From a bacterium HR33 (GTDB taxonomy: Bacteria > Gemmatimonadota > Gemmatimonadetes > Gemmatimonadales > GWC2-71-9), in the NCBI GenBank assembly GCA_002923375.1, contig BEIJ01000002.1:1-64000 (forward strand): a stretch of 64,000 bases of DNA, in the 5' to 3' direction. The stretch's first letter is position 1, and every line of letters starts with the position of its first letter. The notes under the pieces are model-generated. The model was given only the letters and a program-made list of their open reading frames with translations, was not told the origin of the DNA and searched no databases. Both the position numbers and the translations under genes were made by a program. Shown here piece by piece: positions 16,857 to 24,903 of this stretch.

Positions 16857-19406
16857 ATGGCCGTGTCGCGCTCCGCTGCAATTGCCGCGGTTTTGCTTGC
16901 GGCAGGTTGCGCCGCCACGGAGGCGCGAGCTCAGGAGGCGGAGGGCTTCTTCGAGCTTAGGGTATCGGAAGGTCCCCGGGAAATCGTGACCGTGCTGGTG
17001 CGTGACAGCGCGGTACTGCTTCCGGCGCGCCGGGTTTTGGAATTGCTGGAAGTGAGGATCGACAGCTTCGCGGCGGGCAGAATGCTCGCTGCCAGCTTGC
17101 AGCCCGAGGGCGTGGTCTTGCTCTTCGACGTTCAGGAAGGCGTGGTTCAAGGGATGGCGGGCAGGGGACCGCTTCCCGAGTCGGGAGCGGTATGGCGCGG
17201 AGCGGAGCTGTTCGTGGAAACCGGACTTTTGGCCTCGACCCTCGGGGTCTTGTGGAACATGGACTTTTCGGCCTTGGTGATCGATTTCAGCCAGACCGGC
17301 CATTTGCCGCTGGTGCGGCGGCTCAGGCGGGCGAGGCAGCGCGAGGCATTGGCGCGGCAAGAACGAATGAGGCCGCTAGAGGTCTCCCCTAGAAGGGCCT
17401 CCCTGGACGGCGCGGTATTGGACTGGCGGTTGATAAGCGGAACTAGGGATCCGCTGTCTTCCTCTACTCTGGACTTGGCCCTGGGCGTCCAGCTTTTGGG
17501 AGGCGGGTTGTCGGTGGAGCAGAGTGTGCAATCCGGTCCCTTGGGTGTCAGTTCGAGGTTCGGGGGGAGCTGGTTCAAAGCTTGGCCGGAAGGATCCAGG
17601 GTCAGACAACTCGGCGTGGGGGACGTCTTGGGTTTCGGCCGGGAGTCCCGGCCACTGCGGGGGATCGCGCTGAGCAATGCTCCCTTTCTCCGGCCGGCGG
17701 AGTTCGGAATGGAAGTTTTTACCGGCCGTTTGGGGCCGGGTTGGGAAGTGGAGCTTTACCGGGGCGGCGAGCTCTTGCGCTACGAGCCGGTAGCGGAAGA
17801 CGGAACTTACCGGTTCTCCGTTCCGGTCATTTACGGAGCCAACTCTCTGCAAGCCGTAGGGTACGGCCCGCACGGGGAGCTGATCCGCCGGGAGTTGATG
17901 GTGGAGCTCTCTCCCCGAATGCTGCCGGCCAAGAAGTTCGAATACGGAATCAGTTTGGGAGAGTGCCGCAATCCGCTTTGCGATCATCTGGTGCAGGCCG
18001 ATATGCGCTATGGGGCGCTGGATAGACTTACCCTGCAGGCAGGGCTCGAGGCGTTCCGAAACGACAGCTTGGGTTGGGCCTGGCACCCCTATGCAGCCCT
18101 AACCGGTATGCCGCACCGCAGTCTGTCTCTCGGAGCTGATCTGGTGCTGAACGGTTTCCTGAGGTTCAGGGGAGATCTCGTGACGAGCTCGGACTTCCAG
18201 CTCCGGGTGCAGCATACCCGATTCGACACCTCGATCACCGTGCCGGTGCTCCATTCGGGCTTTCAGCTCCATCGTACCGAGTTGAGCTGGTTCTGGCGGC
18301 CGCGCTGGTTGGGGGGAGGCACTTTCGTCCAGGCCGCAGCCAGCGCGAGCGCCGTGCCCGGCGGCACGCAGACCCAGTTCAGAGTGGCGTCCGTCTCCCG
18401 CCTGGGGAACCTCAGAGTCACAGGGGCGTTTCAGCGGGTGGCGACTTCGGCCGGTGCGGTCTCTTTCGCGTCCCAGACACTGGAATTGCAGGGGGATGCC
18501 GTGGTCAGCCGATGGCCCCGCCAGCTGGCGGGTACTCTGATAACGGCGCGCCTGCAGCTCGATCCCGACAGCGGGCTCATGGCGGGGGTGCTAGGCTTCG
18601 GCAAGAGAGTCATGCCCGCTTTGAGGGTAGACCTGCAGGGTGGCTGGCGCCGGCACTCGGGTGTCTCTCTGGATCTTTCCTTGACGGCCAGTGCGCCGTA
18701 CGCCAGAGCCACGAGCCGTAACTTCTACAGCTCGCAAACTGGGGTTCAGGGAACCCAGCTCGTCGAGGGAAGTTTGCTCTGGGACTCCGGGGCGCAGGTA
18801 GTGCGCCTCGGAGGCGGCCGGTTGTCAGGGCGTACCGCGATGGCGGGTGTGGTGTTCGTGGACGAAAACGGCAACGGTAGGCATGATTCTGGGGAGTTGG
18901 CGGTGCAGGCGGTCCGTCTTACGGTAGGTAGTCGTTCGGTACTCACCGATTCCCTGGGAAGGTTTCAGGCGAACGACCTGGTGCCCTTTGAGGAGACGAT
19001 CGTGGAGATCGACACGCTTTCTCTGGCCAATCCTTTGTGGATTCCGGCGGCGCTCGCGTATTCGGTACGGCCGGGGCCCAACGCCGTCACTTACGTGGAG
19101 ATCCCGCTGGTTGCGGGAGGCGAGGTGAGCGGCTGGGTGCGGTTCGAGGATTCGGGGACCGGGGTGGCGGGTGTTCGGGTGGTGTTAGAGGAGTTGGAGA
19201 CGGGGAGTGTGCGCGAGATGGTGACCTTTTCCGACGGCGCTTTTTACGCCATGGGCCTGCGTCCCGGGCGCTACCGCTTGAGCATCGATGCGGAGCAGGC
19301 GGGGGTGATGGGGTGGGAGGTCGGGGCTACCGAGCTGGTGATCGATCCGTCCACTGCGGGCAGGACGCTGGAGAACGTCGAGCTCAGGGTGCGCCGGCGT
19401 CCGTGA
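16857..19406 (+). CDS. Outer-membrane usher-like protein with C-terminal SdrB/CnaB-type domains
   Basis: 849 aa. A signal peptide (cleaved near ARAQ) is followed by an N-terminal domain (about 30-150), then an usher-like region with FSVPVIYGANSLQAVGYG and GPGWEVELYRGGELL (plug/barrel motifs of ushers), and a long aromatic barrel-like stretch (about 370-630). The C-terminus has an SdrD-B-like unit (VFVDENGNGRHDSGELAVQA) and a carboxypeptidase-regulatory-like unit (GVAGVRVVLEELETGSVREM, ending before LRVRRRP). Role: secretion and assembly of the DUF4402 subunits at the outer membrane. Last gene of the operon; its end overlaps the convergent regulator by 23 bases. Confidence 0.75.
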   Translation: MAVSRSAAIAAVLLAAGCAATEARAQEAEGFFELRVSEGPREIVTVLVRDSAVLLPARRVLELLEVRIDSFAAGRMLAASLQPEGVVLLFDVQEGVVQGMAGRGPLPESGAVWRGAELFVETGLLASTLGVLWNMDFSALVIDFSQTGHLPLVRRLRRARQREALARQERMRPLEVSPRRASLDGAVLDWRLISGTRDPLSSSTLDLALGVQLLGGGLSVEQSVQSGPLGVSSRFGGSWFKAWPEGSRVRQLGVGDVLGFGRESRPLRGIALSNAPFLRPAEFGMEVFTGRLGPGWEVELYRGGELLRYEPVAEDGTYRFSVPVIYGANSLQAVGYGPHGELIRRELMVELSPRMLPAKKFEYGISLGECRNPLCDHLVQADMRYGALDRLTLQAGLEAFRNDSLGWAWHPYAALTGMPHRSLSLGADLVLNGFLRFRGDLVTSSDFQLRVQHTRFDTSITVPVLHSGFQLHRTELSWFWRPRWLGGGTFVQAAASASAVPGGTQTQFRVASVSRLGNLRVTGAFQRVATSAGAVSFASQTLELQGDAVVSRWPRQLAGTLITARLQLDPDSGLMAGVLGFGKRVMPALRVDLQGGWRRHSGVSLDLSLTASAPYARATSRNFYSSQTGVQGTQLVEGSLLWDSGAQVVRLGGGRLSGRTAMAGVVFVDENGNGRHDSGELAVQAVRLTVGSRSVLTDSLGRFQANDLVPFEETIVEIDTLSLANPLWIPAALAYSVRPGPNAVTYVEIPLVAGGEVSGWVRFEDSGTGVAGVRVVLEELETGSVREMVTFSDGAFYAMGLRPGRYRLSIDAEQAGVMGWEVGATELVIDPSTAGRTLENVELRVRRRP

Positions 19407-20739
19407 GGTCGAGTTGGTACTGCTTGATCTTCTTTATAAGAGTGGCCCGAGAGATGCCGAGGTCCCGGGCAGTCCTGCTGCGGTTACCCTGATGATAGGC
19501 CAGCACCCGAGCTATGTGCTCCCTTTCCACGTCGGCCAGGGAGAGGAGCCGTGGTCGTCTCGATCCCCGCTGGGTCTTGCCGCGAATTTCCGGAGGCAGA
19601 TGTCGGGGCTCGATAGCTTCCGCGTTGCGGGCCATGATGACCGAGCGCTCGATGGCATTGCGCATCTCCCGCACGTTGCCAGGCCAGCTGTAGTTCAGTA
19701 ACAACTCCAGCGCTTCCGGATCCAGGTTCTGGGGGCTGCCCGGTATTTCCTGGGATACTTCCGCCAGGATCCGCTCGATTAGATAGAGGCGGTCCTCCCT
19801 GGTTCGCTCGCGCACCGGAGGCAGGTGTATGACCGCCACGTTAAGGCGGTAATAGAGATCTTCTCGGAACCGGCCCTGCTCCACAGCCGCAGGCAGGTCT
19901 CGGTTGGTGGCGGCCAGGAGGCGCACATCCACCGTTATTTCCCGGGTGCCGCCCAGCCGCCTGAAGGTCTTGGTTTCCAGGACCTTGAGGAGTTTGGGCT
20001 GCAGTTCCGGCGCCAGTTCCCCCACTTCGTCTAGGAAGAGGCTGCCGCGGTCGGCCACCTCGAAGAGGCCTCTTTTCATCTCTTTGGCGTCGGTGAAGGC
20101 TCCCCGCTCGTGTCCGAAGAGTTCCGATTCCAGGAAGGTGGCGCTGAGTCCCGCGGCGTTCAGGTCCACGAAAGGGTGTGCAGCCCGCGGTGACCGATCG
20201 TGGATGATCCGTGCCACTCGCCCTTTTCCGGTTCCGCTTTCGCCGGTGAGCAACACGGTGGATCGGTCCGCGGCGGCGATCAAATCGATCTGCCGTTCCA
20301 GTTCTTGCATCTTGGGGGAAACGCCCAGGGTTCCCTGGGCGGCGTCCCGCCGGCGGAAGAGCTCCAGCTGGCGTTTGAGTCTAACCTTGTCCGCCGCGCG
20401 CGCCACTACGGCCATCAGATGCGCCAGATCTACGGGCTTGGGTAAATAGTTCTCGGCGCCCAATTGCATCGCCCGCACGGCCGTTTCGATCTCGGCGTGG
20501 CCGGTGAGCATTATGACCGCGGCGTCTGCGGATTTGAGGGTTTCGAGTACCTGCAGGCCGTCAGCATCCGGGAGCCGCAGATCGAGGAGGGTCACTGCGG
20601 GGTATTCGCGCTCGAACAGTTCCAGTCCTTCGGTTGCGGTCCCGGCGGTCAAGGCCCTGAATCCGCTGCGCTCGAGGGCCTCGCCGAGGGCCCGGCGCAC
20701 ATCCGGGTCGTCGTCGATCAGCAGGACCGACTCGGGCAT
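19384..20739 (-). CDS. Sigma-54-dependent response regulator, NtrC family
   Basis: 451 aa: receiver, AAA+ and Fis-type HTH domains. The receiver has the acidic pair in LLIDDDPDV, the phospho-acceptor Asp in LLDLRLPDADG, and Thr and Lys in MLTGHAE and YLPKPVD. The AAA+ part has Walker A GESGTGKG, the sigma-54 contact loop GAFTDA, Walker B LFLDEVGEL and an arginine-finger-like region. The HTH ends the protein (GNRSRTARDLGISRATLIKK). It activates RNA polymerase-sigma54 promoters. No histidine kinase is encoded nearby. It is convergent with the usher gene, so regulation of that locus is only a possibility. Confidence 0.93.
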   Translation of the reverse strand: MPESVLLIDDDPDVRRALGEALERSGFRALTAGTATEGLELFEREYPAVTLLDLRLPDADGLQVLETLKSADAAVIMLTGHAEIETAVRAMQLGAENYLPKPVDLAHLMAVVARAADKVRLKRQLELFRRRDAAQGTLGVSPKMQELERQIDLIAAADRSTVLLTGESGTGKGRVARIIHDRSPRAAHPFVDLNAAGLSATFLESELFGHERGAFTDAKEMKRGLFEVADRGSLFLDEVGELAPELQPKLLKVLETKTFRRLGGTREITVDVRLLAATNRDLPAAVEQGRFREDLYYRLNVAVIHLPPVRERTREDRLYLIERILAEVSQEIPGSPQNLDPEALELLLNYSWPGNVREMRNAIERSVIMARNAEAIEPRHLPPEIRGKTQRGSRRPRLLSLADVEREHIARVLAYHQGNRSRTARDLGISRATLIKKIKQYQLDLTDAGAP

Positions 20740-20746
20740 TCAGGCG

Positions 20747-21139
20747 TTATTCCGGCGGCCGTTCGTCTCGAATGAAGGCCAGCGTTTCGGCGTCGAAGAC
20801 TCGTATCCGGATAACGACGCCCGCGCGGTGTTCGTCTATGTAGCGCACTCTTACGATTCTCCGGTCCTCCCCGGGGCGGTAGAGAATCATCGCACCAGCC
20901 GGGGCCTGGGCGAGGATCCCGTCGCAGGAACGAGCGGGTGGCTGCCGGCCCGGGGGCCTGCCCGGGATCCAGATCCGGCACTGGCCCGGGGGAGGGAGGT
21001 GGCCCGGCGGGACGCCGAGGGTGACTGCGGTGCTCCGGCCGCGAGGGGGCGGGGAATCGACCACAACGACCTTTCGCGTGCAGGCGATGAGAGAAACCAG
21101 CGCCAGGGAGCCGATGAGGTGTGATCGCATGGGTAGCAT
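20747..21139 (-). CDS. Small proline-rich lipoprotein, unknown function
   Basis: 130 aa. ATG at 21139 (or 21130) follows AAAGG. A lipoprotein signal ends in LVSLIAC (Cys ~20). The centre carries the repeated, family-typical pattern GHLPPPGQCRIWIPGRPPG then a second Cys, and the C-terminus reads RIRVFDAETLAFIRDERPP. I recognise the LPPPGxCRxWxPGxPPGxQPP pattern from uncharacterised proteins but know no function. It lies seven bases upstream of the sigma-54 regulator on the same strand and may be co-transcribed with it. Confidence 0.65.
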   Translation of the reverse strand: MLPMRSHLIGSLALVSLIACTRKVVVVDSPPPRGRSTAVTLGVPPGHLPPPGQCRIWIPGRPPGRQPPARSCDGILAQAPAGAMILYRPGEDRRIVRVRYIDEHRAGVVIRIRVFDAETLAFIRDERPPE

Positions 21140-21223
21140 AGAAACCTTTCTGTCCGACGAACGGGCATCTTCAAAAATTGGCGCGCGAGCGCCGCAGGAG
21201 CCGCCAAGCGGGGAATCTACGGG

Positions 21224-22243
21224 CTAGTTTGGGTTGCCGCCAGAAGACTGCTGCTGCACCGCCGCCATGGCGCTACGCATCTCTACCAGCGAGCCTCTGA
21301 GCGCGCGGTACGCGTTGTCCAGCGTGGTAATAGATCGGGCCACGCTGTTTTCCAGGGTGCGTTCGATCTCGCCGAGCTCGCGCTCCAGTTGCGTCAGGGC
21401 TTCGCTTATGCGTTCGGCGTCGAGGCCGGCGGCATACCGGAGGTGGAGTTGATAGAGGGTCAGGAGGTATGGTAGGGCTTGGGAATACGGAATCAAAATC
21501 ACGCCTTGGCGGAAAGCTTCGGCGTGGGCTTTCCGGGCTACGGCGTAAGCTGCGTCGGGAACGGCGGCAACGGCCCAGGGGAGGGTGTTGGGGGGAGCGA
21601 CGTACTGGGTTACTTCGCGTACCCGCCGTTCCAAGTTGCGCTCGATCTCTTCCACTACGGAGTCGTATTCGCTGCCGGGGCTGAGCTCGACCAGTCGTCG
21701 CAGCAAATCCGAGGCGGTCCACTTGGAGTCGATGGCGAGTCGCCTGCCGTCGGGCAGGACCAGGGCGAACTCCACTTCTTTCCCGTTTACTCGGAAGCCG
21801 TATTCCACCATTCCGGGCGGGAGTTCTTTGAGGGCGGCGTGCAGGATTTGCTCGCCCGCTTCTCCCCGGCGCCCGGCTCCGGAGAGGACCGATTCGATCC
21901 GGGTGACTGCTTGTTGGAGTTCGGCTTCCCGGCGCTGGCGCAGTTCTTCGGCGGAGCGGATGAGTTCGACAGCACGGCGGGCTTCGTTGAGTTCCCGGCC
22001 GAGGTCGGTCTTGATGGCGGATCCGGTTTCCAGCAGGCGGGTCTCGAGGCTGCGGATCAGCTCGCCCATGATTTCCTGCGCGCGGCTCAGGTTGTCGATT
22101 TGCTGGCGGAGGGCCGAAAGGTCAGCGGCTTGCTGGAGAAGCTCGGCAAGTTCTTTTGGCTGGGCGCGGCGCAAGGCGAGCAGGATGAGTCCTCCTAGGG
22201 CGGCCAGTAGCAGGGCGGCGAGAGTCAGTTCTAGGGCGGTCAT
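21224..22243 (-). CDS. rmuC: DNA recombination protein RmuC
   Basis: 339 aa from ATG 22243; the frame is open upstream but that stretch is proline-rich and lacks the expected start. An N-terminal membrane segment (LTLAALLLAALGGLILLAL) precedes a long coiled coil (about 30-120) and the RmuC core with VEFALVLPDGRRLAIDSKW (about 155-175) and VILIPYSQALPYLL. RmuC limits recombination at inverted repeats and belongs to a PD-(D/E)xK nuclease-like fold; the IDSKW Asp/Lys pair fits that. Slightly shorter than the E. coli protein. Confidence 0.9.
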   Translation of the reverse strand: MTALELTLAALLLAALGGLILLALRRAQPKELAELLQQAADLSALRQQIDNLSRAQEIMGELIRSLETRLLETGSAIKTDLGRELNEARRAVELIRSAEELRQRREAELQQAVTRIESVLSGAGRRGEAGEQILHAALKELPPGMVEYGFRVNGKEVEFALVLPDGRRLAIDSKWTASDLLRRLVELSPGSEYDSVVEEIERNLERRVREVTQYVAPPNTLPWAVAAVPDAAYAVARKAHAEAFRQGVILIPYSQALPYLLTLYQLHLRYAAGLDAERISEALTQLERELGEIERTLENSVARSITTLDNAYRALRGSLVEMRSAMAAVQQQSSGGNPN

Positions 22244-22373
22244 GGCAGTTAATTTGCCGCAGGGGCCGGCTTCGCTGCCAGTGAGGGGCTCTAGGGCCCG
22301 GGGCGCTGGGGGTGGCACGTTGACCGTTCCGGGTGGATTTAGCTAGCTTCAAAAGCTCGAAGCCGGTGCCGCG

Positions 22374-22447
22374 GTGGCTGTAGCTCAATCGGTTAGAGCG
22401 CCGGACTGTGGCTCCGGAGGTTGAGGGTTCGATCCCCTTCAGCCACC
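22374..22447 (+). tRNA. tRNA-His (GTG)
   Basis: Full cloverleaf: acceptor GTGGCTG pairs with CAGCCAC (22440-22446). D-arm AGCTCAATCGGTTAGAGC. Anticodon loop CTGTGGC gives GTG. T-arm GGGTTCGATCCCC. Discriminator is C and a G lies at 22373, so the G-1:C73 pair that defines tRNA-His is present. CCA is not encoded. Confidence 0.95.
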
Positions 22448-22530
22448 CTGCGCGCGTGGCGGGCCGCGATCGAGGTGGGTGGGGAGGTGCCGTTCGTTAT
22501 GCGGTGAGGCGCCGGTCCGCCGTTGGCGTT

Positions 22531-22603
22531 AGGTCCGTAGCTCAATTGGTAGAGCACCGGTCTCCAAAACCGGGGGTTGCAGGTTCGAGTCCTGCCGGGC
22601 CTG
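22531..22603 (+). tRNA. tRNA-Trp (CCA)
   Basis: Acceptor AGGTCCG pairs with CGGGCCT (22596-22602) including one G-U pair, with G as discriminator. Anticodon loop CTCCAAA gives CCA. T-arm AGGTTCGAGTCCT. Lies 83 bases after tRNA-His and is probably co-transcribed. The usual secE/nusG neighbours do not follow. Confidence 0.95.
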
Positions 22604-22683
22604 TGCGAGTAGCTCCGGCAGGCCATTTTGGGCTCCCACGGGCCGCCTCCGCAGCGAGAGAGAGAGACAGGAGTCAACTAGCA

Positions 22684-22794
22684 ATGCACGGGCGGGTCCA
22701 TGACCTGAGCGGCGAAGAGCGCCGGCAGCTTGCAGAGCGTCTGGCGGCGGCGCTGGCTAGCACTGCGCCCCTCTACTGCGCCAAGCCGCTATAG
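22684..22794 (+). CDS. Very short possible gene or gene remnant, 36 aa
   Basis: ATG at 22684 follows AGGAG by ten bases. The peptide has an amphipathic helix (DLSGEERRQLAERLAAALAS) and then stops. It may be a truncated gene left at a tRNA-adjacent integration site. No family is recognised. Confidence 0.25.
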   Translation: MHGRVHDLSGEERRQLAERLAAALASTAPLYCAKPL

Positions 22795-22812
22795 AAGCCT
22801 TTGCAGCGACCG

Positions 22813-23217
22813 TCAGCCCCTTCTTACCCTGCGGAAAAATCCCGAAGCTTCGATATTGGGCGGTAGGCGAACCTCGATGATATCCCCGGGCAAAGCCTGC
22901 ACCGGGTGAGACAGGTACACCGCACCGCTGATGATGAACATGATCTCGAAGATTATGGGCCGCGGCTCCCAGCGGATCATCACTTCGGCCTGCTGGCCGT
23001 TACCCGCCACGGTCCCCAAGGAATAACGGTGACCCCCGTCGTACTGCGCGTGGATTCGCGCGTCGTAGAAATTGTCGTTGGTTATAGCGACCGTAACGCT
23101 GTCCGGCTCTTCCTCGGCCAAAAGATCGTCGTCGATTAGCAAACCGGTCGCTCTAGAACACGCCGCGAGACCCAGCGCGAGGAAAGCGAAGAACCATGCA
23201 TTCGAGCGCCACCGCAT
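22813..23217 (-). CDS. Small lipoprotein of an N-x-NFYDA family, copy A
   Basis: 134 aa. A lipoprotein signal ends FLALGLAAC (Cys ~20). The body has VTVAITNDNFYDARIHA (about residues 41-57), GGHRYSLG, a tryptophan in MIRWEPRPI and a C-terminal LPGDIIEVRLPP. This pattern recurs in the proteins at 41944-42354 and 60164-60550 (NQNFYDATLYA and NQNFYDATIYA, then LRxG, ExFxFxWP and VExGDxLxL). The fold looks all-beta. Function unknown; the protein probably faces the periplasm. It lies ~210 bases from tRNA-Trp on the opposite strand. Confidence 0.75.
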   Translation of the reverse strand: MRWRSNAWFFAFLALGLAACSRATGLLIDDDLLAEEEPDSVTVAITNDNFYDARIHAQYDGGHRYSLGTVAGNGQQAEVMIRWEPRPIIFEIMFIISGAVYLSHPVQALPGDIIEVRLPPNIEASGFFRRVRRG

Positions 23218-23243
23218 GGGTGACCTCCTTCTTCCGGTTCGCC

Positions 23244-23687
23244 TCAGGGCGAAGCACTTTGCAGCAAGAAGTCTCTCTCTCCCGAGCGGGCGATCACGCT
23301 CCTGTCCGTTACCTCCACCTCCACCAAGCCTCGGTGGATCCCCTCGCCGTAGCGGGCTATCAGATCGGCCGCGTCTCCCAGGTTGATCTCCATAGGACCG
23401 TTTATCGCTTCGAACCGCTCGAGCCGCAGATGCTCGGTATCGTTTATCAGCACCTTCGCAACGTAACGACTCTTGGGAACCACGGTTAGCTGAAATACGA
23501 ACTTTACGCTGTCTCCGGGCTGCGCGGGGTTGGGAAAGACTTCCAAGTCTCCGGCAACCAGTAGCAGGTCGGAGCTACAACTCAGAGCAACCGATAACGC
23601 AACCGCCGCGGCGCAGAGCCCCAATAGAGCGCGCCTTGCCGCCCTGCCGGTTCCTTCGTATCGTCTTGCCGGGAACGCAATGCGCAT
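23244..23687 (-). CDS. Lipoprotein, unknown function, 147 aa
   Basis: The ATG at 23687 is preceded by AGGAGG at a longish 12-base spacing. A lipoprotein signal ends AVALSVALSC. The mature part starts SSDLLLVAGDLEVFPNPAQPGDSV, which reads like one immunoglobulin-like beta-sandwich (FQLTVV, VTDRSV). The start codon overlaps the divergent DUF1111 start on the palindrome ATGCGCAT (23680-23687). It precedes the N-x-NFYDA lipoprotein gene by 26 bases on the same strand, so the two probably form an operon. Confidence 0.65.
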   Translation of the reverse strand: MRIAFPARRYEGTGRAARRALLGLCAAAVALSVALSCSSDLLLVAGDLEVFPNPAQPGDSVKFVFQLTVVPKSRYVAKVLINDTEHLRLERFEAINGPMEINLGDAADLIARYGEGIHRGLVEVEVTDRSVIARSGERDFLLQSASP

Positions 23688-24849
23688 AGTCGCGATTTTC
23701 CTCCTGAGCGCCATCGCCGGCGCCTGCGGCGCGGGTTCGACTCCCGTGGGCGGAGAGCCCGGAACTCCGCTCCCGGATCTGCCGGACACTCTGCTCGCAA
23801 AGTTCTTCGCCGGCCGCGCCCTCTTCGACAAAGTCTATACCCCCGAAGAGGGACTGGGTCCCATGTTCAACGAGAATCAATGTAGCGCCTGCCATACCTC
23901 GCCCGCCAGCGGGGGTACCGGGGGGTTCGAACGTGTGGTCAAGGCTACCCGGTTTGGAGGTCCCGGGGACTGCGATCCGCTGGCCGATTTCGGGGGAGAG
24001 AACATAAGAACCCAGGCTACTCCCCGGATGAAAGCTCTGGGTTTCGAAAGAGAGTCTGTTCCCGCAGCGGCAACGGAGGTGGGACATTTTCTAGCCCCGC
24101 CTTTGTTCGGGCTCGGCTTGGTAGAGGCGATCCCGGAGGAGGAGATCGTCTTGCGAGAGGATCCCGACGACCGGGACGGAGACGGGATTTCGGGACGCGC
24201 GGCTCGAACCAGGGATGGGCGATTGGCGCGCTTCGGCAGGAAGGGCGAGTTTGCAACTCTGCGAGAGTTCGTGGAAACGGCGTTACGCCTGGAGATGGGT
24301 CTTACTACCAGGGCGGAAGACGTGGAGACGTTCAACGGAAGGCCGGTTCCCCGAACCGCGGACCCGACTCCTGAGCCCGAGGTAGACTCGGTGACGGTCG
24401 ATCTTCTTGCGGCGTTCGTTCGTTTCCTCGCACCTGCAGCTCCGTTGCCTCCGAGATCGGGGCCGCACCGCGACACCTTGGAAGCGGGACGGCGCCTTTT
24501 CGAATCGATCGGCTGCACTTCCTGCCACGTCCCTACCATGCGGACCGGGCGCAGTCCGATCCCGGCGCTGGACCGCAAAACGGTGGCCCTCTACTCGGAC
24601 CTGCTACTGCACGACATGGGGCCGGGGCTCGCCAGCGTGTGCGCATTCGACGCGTCTCCCACCGAACTCAGGACTCCGATTCTCGCCGGTTTGAGCTCCC
24701 GCAGTTTCTATCTGCACGACGGGCGTGCTATCGACCTCAGGGACGCTATTTTGGCCCATGGAGGGGAGGCGCAACGCGCCCGAGATGCCTTCGCGCGGCT
24801 TCCGTGGTTGAGGCAGGAGTACCTGATAAGGTTTCTTAAATCGCTTTAG
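23680..24849 (+). CDS. Di-haem DUF1111 oxidoreductase (cytochrome c peroxidase-like)
   Basis: 389 aa. The ATG at 23680 begins a lipoprotein signal (MRIVAIFLLSAIAGAC). Two c-type haem sites are present: CSACH (about residue 68) and CTSCH (about residue 282). Family signatures include GPMFNENQCSACH near the start, LARFGRKGE and a C-terminal YLHDGRAIDLRDAILAHGGE. These 'putative thiol oxidoreductase' proteins are distant relatives of bacterial cytochrome c peroxidase and act in the periplasm; the physiological substrate is not established. There is no clear ribosome-binding site before the start. It is divergent from and overlapping with the 147-aa lipoprotein. Confidence 0.85.
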   Translation: MRIVAIFLLSAIAGACGAGSTPVGGEPGTPLPDLPDTLLAKFFAGRALFDKVYTPEEGLGPMFNENQCSACHTSPASGGTGGFERVVKATRFGGPGDCDPLADFGGENIRTQATPRMKALGFERESVPAAATEVGHFLAPPLFGLGLVEAIPEEEIVLREDPDDRDGDGISGRAARTRDGRLARFGRKGEFATLREFVETALRLEMGLTTRAEDVETFNGRPVPRTADPTPEPEVDSVTVDLLAAFVRFLAPAAPLPPRSGPHRDTLEAGRRLFESIGCTSCHVPTMRTGRSPIPALDRKTVALYSDLLLHDMGPGLASVCAFDASPTELRTPILAGLSSRSFYLHDGRAIDLRDAILAHGGEAQRARDAFARLPWLRQEYLIRFLKSL

Positions 24850-24878
24850 CCTTCCGGGCCGTCAACCCGCGGCCTGTC

Positions 24879-24899
24879 AACCGGATCGCTCAGCCGGTT
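24879..24899. terminator. Short hairpin between convergent genes
   Basis: AACCGG (24879-24884) pairs with CCGGTT (24894-24899) around a 9-base loop between the convergent DUF1111 and TonB-plug genes. Weak, but well placed as a two-way terminator. Confidence 0.35.
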
Positions 24900-24903
24900 T
24901 GGG

